A program made the position numbers and the translations under genes. DNA of 20,510 nt. Origin: Ventricola sp017626895. Lineage in GTDB: Bacteria; Bacillota; Clostridia; Christensenellales; Aristaeellaceae. The stretch lies in NCBI GenBank assembly GCA_017626895.1, contig JAGAHV010000032.1, positions 1 through 20,510 on the forward strand, written 5' to 3'. Positions within the stretch are counted from its first letter, which is position 1. Each line of letters starts with the position of its first letter. This document shows, in pieces, positions 15,402 to 20,510 of this stretch. Under the pieces are notes generated by a model, which saw nothing but the letters and a program-made list of their open reading frames with translations, ran no database searches and had not been told where the DNA came from.

Positions 15402-17367
15402 TCATTTTCTGGTCGGGTACCCTGGGAAATATCCGGAGTGTTTGTCGGAGTACACATTTGATGCCTGCCTCAAATCCGGCTCTGTGCAAGTGTACAAAGG
15501 CAGACACAACAAGAGCCATAAACCGGTTCTGCTCAAAATGTCACAGGATCCGGAAATCGTCGATCAGTTAAAAAACGAGTATTACTTTCTGACCATTCCG
15601 GAATACAAAAACAAAGGCATCTATCTTCCGAAAGTCTACTTGTTTCAGTTGGATGATCAGTCTCCGGAATGCTGTGTGTTTATTCGTGAATATCTGGAAG
15701 GTCTTTCTGTTGAGCAACTGGTCGATTCTCAGATCAGCTGCCCGGGTATTTCAGAAGAGGAAGCGGTTCGGATTCTAATCGGTGTGCTGCAGCAGGTTCA
15801 GTGTATGCATAGAATGAATCCGCCGATCATTCATCGTGATATCAAGCCGCAAAACATCATTGTCGATAAACAGGGAATCGTGTACATTATCGACTTCGGC
15901 ATTGCGAGGCTTTATTCTCAGGACAGAACGACAGATACACGTGTTCTTGGAACAAGAGTGACGGCTCCTCCGGAGCAGTTCGGCTATCGTCAGACGGATC
16001 AGCGGTCAGATCTTTTTTCTTGCGGCGTTCTTCTTCGATATTGTCTGACAGGGGAATATGAGGATAAGGCAGATGCGGAGATATCCTCTGAAATTCGATC
16101 GGTGATTACAAAGGCCACACAGTTTGATCCGGAAAATCGCTATCAATCCGCCGCTGAGATGCTGGCTGATTTGCGCCGGATAGCCAGTGCGACGGTTAAG
16201 GCAAGGGACGGAGAGAGGCGAAAGCGTTTTTTCAGGGAAAAGAAGCACTGGCTTCCTGCTGCAGTGCTCCTTTTCGTGCTGCTCTGTGTGCCCTTTGGGG
16301 TTTTGGGGAGAGCCCTCCTGCCCGCAGCGGGCGGCAGGAAGGCGGATGTACAGTTGGAGGAATATCAGTTTCGGGAACCGCTGCTGGAAATGGCTGCAAG
16401 ACATGTTCTTAACAGGCCGGAGGGGCCGCTGACCCGGTCGGATCTGCTAAATGTCAGAAGCATTCGGGTCTATGGAAAGCAGATCTATGATGAGGAAGGG
16501 CAGATTGATTTTCTTGGACCGTTTGTCCGAATGGTCGATCTGGAACTGAATGCGTCCGGCCTCTGGATGGAAAATGGCCAGATAACGTCCCTTGAAGATC
16601 TGGAAGCGATGCCCAATCTTGAAACGCTGTGCCTGTATAACCAGCAGCTGTCAGATATTGAGGCACTTCGGGGAAGAAATCTGTCGATGATCGGCATCGG
16701 AAATAATCCGCTGACGGATCTGTCGCCCCTTTCCGGGATGACCTCTGTCCAGTCACTCAATCTGTGCAACCTGTCGGTTGAGAACCTGGAGAGTCTCCGG
16801 GAATTAACCGGTCTGAAATCGCTGAATATCAGCGGGACACAGGTGAATGATCTGGGGCCTGTTGAGAACCTGCCCATTGAGCAGATGAACCTGTTTTATA
16901 TCCCTCTTGAGAATTATTCCGGACTTACCCGAATGCCCGCACTTAAAGAGGTGACCATCAACAAACTGACACCGGAGCTTCTCTTGACGTTTTCGGATGT
17001 TCCTCATCTGAATACGCTGACAGTAACCCATGCAAATGGGGTGCCGCTTGAGGATGTTCAGATATTGCAGAATCTGGAACATTTGTACTACTATGTAGAC
17101 AGTGCCTATTCGGTTGATGCGGATGTCCGGCTGAATTTCCCGGAGATGAAATGGCTGGATGTGAAAAATATCCGGCTGCCTTCTTTGCAGATCCTTTCCG
17201 GACTGTCGAATCTTGAGACATTGTTGATCTATTCCTCTGAGATTGAGGACTATTCCGGGCTGGAGGAGCTGGGTAAACTGAAAACCATTCACTGTTCAGC
17301 AAACCAGACAGAAAAAATACGACAGTTATATCCGGAGAAGGAATGGGAACTGTTTATAACCGAGTAA
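15394..17367 (+). CDS. Transmembrane Ser/Thr protein kinase with external leucine-rich repeats
   Basis: A 657-residue receptor-like kinase. The cytoplasmic kinase domain (about 20-265) has K48 in VLLKM, E62 in NEYYFL, HRDIKPQN at 147-154 (catalytic D149), DFG at 167-169, a P+1 segment GTRVTAPPEQFG with E194, and D206 in RSDLFSCG, so it should be active; only the glycine loop is degenerate. A basic stretch precedes one membrane span (about 287-308). The external part (about 320-657) begins with a helical cap and continues with internalin-like leucine-rich repeats such as LEDLEAMPNLETLCLYNQQ and LSPLSGMTSVQSLNL. PASTA domains, usual in PknB-type kinases, are absent. GGAGGAG (15383-15389) sets ATG 15394 inside the end of the HTH gene. 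The ligand is presumably an external protein or wall component (inference). Confidence 0.9.
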   Translation: MNNHFLVGYPGKYPECLSEYTFDACLKSGSVQVYKGRHNKSHKPVLLKMSQDPEIVDQLKNEYYFLTIPEYKNKGIYLPKVYLFQLDDQSPECCVFIREYLEGLSVEQLVDSQISCPGISEEEAVRILIGVLQQVQCMHRMNPPIIHRDIKPQNIIVDKQGIVYIIDFGIARLYSQDRTTDTRVLGTRVTAPPEQFGYRQTDQRSDLFSCGVLLRYCLTGEYEDKADAEISSEIRSVITKATQFDPENRYQSAAEMLADLRRIASATVKARDGERRKRFFREKKHWLPAAVLLFVLLCVPFGVLGRALLPAAGGRKADVQLEEYQFREPLLEMAARHVLNRPEGPLTRSDLLNVRSIRVYGKQIYDEEGQIDFLGPFVRMVDLELNASGLWMENGQITSLEDLEAMPNLETLCLYNQQLSDIEALRGRNLSMIGIGNNPLTDLSPLSGMTSVQSLNLCNLSVENLESLRELTGLKSLNISGTQVNDLGPVENLPIEQMNLFYIPLENYSGLTRMPALKEVTINKLTPELLLTFSDVPHLNTLTVTHANGVPLEDVQILQNLEHLYYYVDSAYSVDADVRLNFPEMKWLDVKNIRLPSLQILSGLSNLETLLIYSSEIEDYSGLEELGKLKTIHCSANQTEKIRQLYPEKEWELFITE

Positions 17368-17433
17368 GCGGTGCTTTCATAAAGCGAACCGGAGACGAGT
17401 GAAGAGAATCGAAGATTTTGCTGCCGGATATAA

Positions 17434-17467
17434 AAAGATCTGCCGTACGGTTTTACGGCAGATCTTT
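17434..17467. terminator. Strong bidirectional hairpin terminator
   Basis: A perfect 14-bp stem (17434-17447 and 17454-17467) with a 6-nt loop CGGTTT. Read on the minus strand the stem runs into TTTTTATATCC, a good terminator for the SH3-like gene whose stop is 180 nt away. On the plus strand it lies 66 nt after the kinase stop but has a weaker T tract. Confidence 0.75.
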
Positions 17468-17648
17468 ATGATTATGGGGCTCCGGTATTGTTAAGGGATG
17501 TACACCGTTTTGAGCAATATGCAGCACATTTTTTTCCTGGCGATGAATAACCTGAGTGCCAATACGGTTAATCTGTTTGTAGGCAGAGACTTTCTTTATG
17601 AGCATTCAACAGAACCGCTGTGAGGAAGCACGTAACCCACAGACAGAG

Positions 17649-18020
17649 TTAATACCAGTATTCAGTATAAACATCATCGAGGTCAAAACTATAGGTATCG
17701 AAGCGCTTTAATCCTGTCCATCCGAAACTGCCGCTTCCATTTGGATATTCAACTTTTACCCACCAAATATCATTGTTGGGATCCCAGGCTTTTGAATAAA
17801 TCCTTACCCACTCTCCAGCTGAACCGTATGTGCCTTTTTCAGAAAAGTATCTTCGGGTTCCTGGACCTGAATTGATCGACAGCCTCTGAGTGGTAAGACC
17901 TAAAACATAGTCTGAATAATTCGAACTGTTGGTTGGACGGTTATAGGGGGTTGCTGCCAGTGCAGCAGAAGCAAATAAAACAAGTAATACTGTAATCAAT
18001 ACCAGTGCTTTTCTGTTCAT
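17649..18020 (-). CDS. Small secreted SH3-like protein
   Basis: A 123-residue exported protein. The signal peptide is clear: MNRKALVLITVLLVLFASAALA with cleavage after A-L-A at about residue 22. The mature part is one SH3b-like domain: TTQRLSINSGPGTRRYF (43-59) is the typical opening, followed by WVRIYSKAWDPNNDIWWVKVEY and GSFGWTGLKRF. Bacterial SH3 domains usually bind peptidoglycan peptides or other wall parts. The C terminus is Tyr/Asp-rich (DTYSFDLDDVYTEYWY). The ribosome site (AAAGTGAG) is modest. The gene stands alone, convergent with the receptor kinase and divergent from the sugar-sensor genes. A wall or ligand link to the adjacent kinase is possible but unproven. Confidence 0.82.
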   Translation of the reverse strand: MNRKALVLITVLLVLFASAALAATPYNRPTNSSNYSDYVLGLTTQRLSINSGPGTRRYFSEKGTYGSAGEWVRIYSKAWDPNNDIWWVKVEYPNGSGSFGWTGLKRFDTYSFDLDDVYTEYWY

Positions 18021-18181
18021 TGTTTTTTCTCACTTTCTGTTACATACACACATTTGAAGACGATGTCCACGATGGGCGCATATTGCCTTATCATCTCTAA
18101 AAACAAGCGATAGTTGAAGCAAACAGGAAGGTTTCAGTACTGACAGGAATCACCACTTATATGACGGATCCGGCTTTTCTA

Positions 18182-18229
18182 CATTATGGAACAGTCATAC
18201 GGTTTTTTGGTGTCCTGGAAAAAGACTTT
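18182..18229 (+). repeat. Diverged 48-bp coding-like repeat, copy B
   Basis: It pairs with 14731-14778 (41 of 48 bases). Translated from 18182 it gives HYGTVIRFFGVLEKDF. The frame continues as YGICRFSNYFC... with no further similarity to copy A, so the shared part is short and ends abruptly on both sides. An ATG at 18161 in this frame would give a peptide of about 56 residues, without an evident ribosome site. Confidence 0.65.
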
Positions 18230-18420
18230 TATGGAATCTGCAGATTTTCGAATTATTTCTGCCTGGTTCTGTCGGACTTTCCGTGTGACGAATCATCCGG
18301 ATATGAAAACAGTCTGCGGAACGAATCTTGACGATGCTGAAGAAATGGTTTTAAAGGCAAAGGATGAAAGTTGAACGGTGAAAGACTTATGCAAAGTTAA
18401 TAAAATACCAACTTCAGCTA

Positions 18421-18449
18421 TTCACAAAGTGTCAAAAATATGGCAAAAT
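18421..18449 (+). promoter_or_regulatory. Promoter candidate for the sugar-sensor operon
   Basis: TTCACA (18421-18426) and CAAAAT (18444-18449) are 17 nt apart. The -35 box matches consensus at five positions and the -10 at four. The expected start of transcription, near 18456, is just before the palindrome at 18462-18476. Confidence 0.4.
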
Positions 18450-18461
18450 AAGCGAAATGAA

Positions 18462-18476
18462 TTCTGTCCGACAGAA
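18462..18476. promoter_or_regulatory. Perfect 15-bp palindrome, probable operator
   Basis: TTCTGTC and GACAGAA flank a single C. The symmetric site lies 51 nt before the ATG of the sugar-binding gene and just downstream of the candidate promoter, a common place for a regulator to bind. The regulator is not identified in the window. Confidence 0.5.
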
Positions 18477-18527
18477 GGATTGTTTTAAAAACACAGTGCC
18501 GGAAAACAGAGAATCCGGAGGTTGAAA

Positions 18528-19523
18528 ATGAGCAAAAACAGACTGGGACTGCTCCTGCTTGCAGGATGTCTGTTCCTTTTGGCCGGATGTACGCCGTCCG
18601 GAAAGAAAAAAACAGAGGAGGCAGCCGATTCCGGAAACCGGCTGCTGCTGGGATTTGCACAGATCGGATCGGAAAGCAGCTGGCGAATCGGAAATACCAG
18701 AAGTGTGCAGGAGGCGGCGGGCCGGCATGGGATTCAGCTCATGATGAGCGATGCCAATCAGAAACAGGAAAATGAGATCCGGGCGATCCGGCAGTTCATC
18801 GCCTATCAGGTGGATGTGATTGCCTTTGTGCCGATTGTCGAGGAAGGCTGGGAAAATGTGCTGTATGAGGCAAGGAATGCCGGAATCCCGGTGATCCTTT
18901 CAGACCGGCAGATTTCCGATAAGATCGATGAAAATCTGTATACCACCTATGTGGGGGCAGACTTTTATGCGGAAGGGCAGAAAGCCGGCGAGTTTCTGCG
19001 GAAAAAGGCGGAAAACTCGGAGAAAGAGACATTTCGCATCGTCGAGCTTCTGGGAACGCCGGGGTCTACGCCGGCACTCCAGCGGAAACAGGGGTTTCAT
19101 GATGTCATTGAAGGAGACAGCCGGTTCCAGATCCTTGAATCCGTTTCCGGGGACTTCCTTCGCTCCAAGGGAAAAGAAAGCATGGAAATGCTTCTTGAGA
19201 AGTGGGGCGACAGGATTGATGTGCTTTATTCCCACAATGACGGAATGACGCTGGGGGCGATAGATGCCATCGAGAAGGCAGGCCTTCGCCCCGGGAAAGA
19301 CATTGTCATCATTACGGTGGACGGGGAACAGGCGGCCGTCGATCTTTTGAAAGAGGGAAAAATCAACTGCGTCGTGGAATGCACCCCGATGCTGGGTGAC
19401 CTGATCATGGACCTGACCAAAAAGCTGGCTGCCGGGGAGGCGGTGCCCCGGGTCATTCATCCGGATGAAACGATGTTTACCGAGTATGATGATCTGAGCG
19501 ACCTTCCGCCGAGGGGGTATTAG
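18528..19523 (+). CDS. Sugar-binding lipoprotein (periplasmic-binding protein type 1)
   Basis: A 331-residue lipoprotein with a lipobox LLAGC ending at C21 (a second LAGC ends at C14), followed by a Ser/Lys/Glu linker. The mature part resembles ribose/galactofuranose-type binding proteins of ABC importers: LLLGFAQIGSESSWR at the start, then SDANQKQENEIRAIRQFIAYQVDVIAF, VGADFYAEGQKAGEFL, ELLGTPGSTPALQRKQGF, YSHNDGMTLGAIDAIEKAG and VDGEQAAVDLLKEGKINCVVE. It is expected to bind a monosaccharide outside the membrane. ATG 18528 has GGAGG at 18517-18521; an in-frame TTG at 18522 is too close to that site. The histidine kinase begins at the base after its stop, so it probably works as that kinase's sugar co-receptor; any permease or ATPase genes would lie beyond the window. 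Confidence 0.9.
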   Translation: MSKNRLGLLLLAGCLFLLAGCTPSGKKKTEEAADSGNRLLLGFAQIGSESSWRIGNTRSVQEAAGRHGIQLMMSDANQKQENEIRAIRQFIAYQVDVIAFVPIVEEGWENVLYEARNAGIPVILSDRQISDKIDENLYTTYVGADFYAEGQKAGEFLRKKAENSEKETFRIVELLGTPGSTPALQRKQGFHDVIEGDSRFQILESVSGDFLRSKGKESMEMLLEKWGDRIDVLYSHNDGMTLGAIDAIEKAGLRPGKDIVIITVDGEQAAVDLLKEGKINCVVECTPMLGDLIMDLTKKLAAGEAVPRVIHPDETMFTEYDDLSDLPPRGY

Positions 19524-20510
19524 ATGAAACAAACGCAGGGACACTCGATTGCCGGAGATGTGGGACGGTCTACCAGTATTCTGACAATGGCGCTTCTGAT
19601 TCCTGCGCTGCTTTCGCTGACCTTTGTCCTGGTGACGGCCTATTTTTTCGGTCGCATGACGCAGCGGATGGAACAGGAGGCGGCGCTTGAACCGCTGGTG
19701 GAGGTGACCATTCCGGAGAGTGTCTGGTCGGCGGTGGCCGGGCGGGTGAGCTTTGAGGAGTGCGGCGCGCTTGAGGGGATACAGGAGGTCAATGCACGGC
19801 TGGATGAGCTGATCCGTGAGACGGACGGGCAGATGGAGCTGGAGGTTGCCCGGCGGACCATGGAGACACTGGAACAGTATGTCCGGGCGGTGGAGACGGG
19901 AATTCAGAATGGCACGCCGGTGGAGGAACTGCAGCGGATTCTGGATGAAGTGCGTTCAGTGGCCCAGCTCATCAAGAACATGCTGGGCAACTGTATCACG
20001 CAGGAGGCACAGGACGCCGGGCAGGTAAACCGGGCACTGACACGGACGGCACTCGTCTTTGCCATTGTCGAGATCGGAATACTGGTTTTCGGCCTGCTGA
20101 TTTCCGTTCATACCAGACGCACCCTGCAGCGCTCTATCCGTGAACCGATTGAGCAGCTGGAGCAGGTGACAGGGGATCTGGCAGGCGGGCATCTGGAGGC
20201 CCGGGCGAAGCCGACGGATACCGTAGAACTGCGGGACCTGACGGCCAGCGTGAACCGGATGGCAGACCGCATTCAGGAGCTGATCCGCCAGAACCGAATC
20301 GAACAGGAGAACCTCAAAAAGGCGGAGCTGCGAACCCTGCAGGCGCAGGTGAATCCGCATTTTCTGTACAACACGCTGGATACCATTCTGTGGCAGGCGG
20401 AGGAGGAAAATAATCAGGAAGTCATTCATCTGACGCAGGCACTTTCGGACTTTTTCCGCATCTCCCTGTCCTCCGGAAAAGACTGGATTCCGGTCAAAGA
20501 GGAACTGAAA
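19524..20510 (+). CDS. Sensor histidine kinase, LytS/YesM type (3' end outside window)
   Basis: The first 329 residues of a membrane kinase. There are two membrane spans (about 17-43 and 174-196) around an external, largely helical domain of about 130 residues (EAALEPLVEVTIPESVW... to ...NMLGNCITQEAQDAGQVNR). A HAMP domain follows (about 198-255; EPIEQLEQVTGDLAGGHLEA), then a linker helix and the His_kinase signature QAQVNPHFLYNTLDTI with the phosphorylated histidine H279. The ATP-binding domain is beyond the window. Such kinases normally work with an AraC-type YesN response regulator to control sugar transport genes. ATG 19524 abuts the previous stop, and GAGGGGG at 19511-19517 serves as the ribosome site, so the two genes are translationally linked. 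Confidence 0.92.
   Translation, partial: MKQTQGHSIAGDVGRSTSILTMALLIPALLSLTFVLVTAYFFGRMTQRMEQEAALEPLVEVTIPESVWSAVAGRVSFEECGALEGIQEVNARLDELIRETDGQMELEVARRTMETLEQYVRAVETGIQNGTPVEELQRILDEVRSVAQLIKNMLGNCITQEAQDAGQVNRALTRTALVFAIVEIGILVFGLLISVHTRRTLQRSIREPIEQLEQVTGDLAGGHLEARAKPTDTVELRDLTASVNRMADRIQELIRQNRIEQENLKKAELRTLQAQVNPHFLYNTLDTILWQAEEENNQEVIHLTQALSDFFRISLSSGKDWIPVKEELK

Larger units (their letters stand above)
18021..18527. other. Long divergent intergenic region
   Basis: About 507 bases between the SH3-like gene and the sugar-binding protein. It contains copy B of the 48-bp coding-like repeat (18182-18229) inside a frame open from 18101 to about 18331, plus a promoter candidate and a perfect palindrome just before the sugar-binding gene. 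The 62-codon frame from ATG 18186 is a different frame of the same stretch and has no ribosome site. I see no intact gene. Confidence 0.6.

Noticed and set aside
17498..17623. 41-codon frame between kinase and SH3-like gene
   Set aside because: The peptide looks partly coding-like, but AAGGG lies directly against the ATG, no homologue is recognised and the length is within chance.
18186..18374. 62-codon plus-strand frame in the long intergenic region
   Set aside because: No ribosome site, and the frame conserved between the two 48-bp repeats is a different one.

Overview
The window looks like chromosomal DNA from an anaerobic, probably gut-associated Firmicute (class Clostridia). The evidence is strong GGAGG-type ribosome sites, families typical of Clostridia (NusG domain II protein, DUF5662, DUF6273, M3 oligoendopeptidase, YesM/LytS-type kinase, Rpn nuclease), lipoprotein and Sec signals of Gram-positive type, and fairly GC-rich core genes. 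No rRNA, tRNA, CRISPR array or intact insertion sequence was recognised.

Region 1 (1-9592, plus strand, GC-rich, tightly packed) is a conserved block. It holds thymidylate kinase (5' end outside or ambiguous), the tRNA 2-thiouridylase mnmA, a DUF5662 protein, an rsuA/rluB-type pseudouridine synthase, a large membrane protein with a zinc ribbon and TPR-like repeats, and a small membrane-anchored NusG domain II protein. Overlaps of 4 nt or gaps of 1-14 nt suggest one operon for nucleotide supply and RNA modification plus an envelope/scaffold pair. An acyltransferase-3 membrane protein and an M3 oligoendopeptidase follow, overlapping by 8 nt and ending at a probable terminator.

Region 2 (about 9593-18500) is visibly less GC-rich, loosely packed and of mixed strand: an accessory island. 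It has an Rpn-family nuclease with its own strong promoter, a decayed copy of that gene's 3' end, a lone HipA-like kinase, two minus-strand exported proteins (a phosphodiester glycosidase with a probable TTG start and a DUF6273-like protein), then a plus-strand pair: a small helix-turn-helix protein overlapping a transmembrane Ser/Thr kinase whose external part is leucine-rich repeats. A minus-strand secreted SH3-like protein follows. Two diverged copies of a 48-bp coding-like repeat lie on either side of the HTH/kinase/SH3 segment.

Region 3 (18528-20510, plus strand, GC-rich again) encodes a sugar-binding lipoprotein immediately followed by a LytS/YesM-type histidine kinase (truncated by the window end). 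This looks like a two-part extracellular sugar sensor. A perfect 7-1-7 palindrome lies just upstream.

The best candidate for an undescribed system is the HTH plus LRR-receptor-kinase pair (14946-17367) with its surrounding exported proteins. The sugar-binding-protein/kinase pair is the second candidate, with a known analogue.
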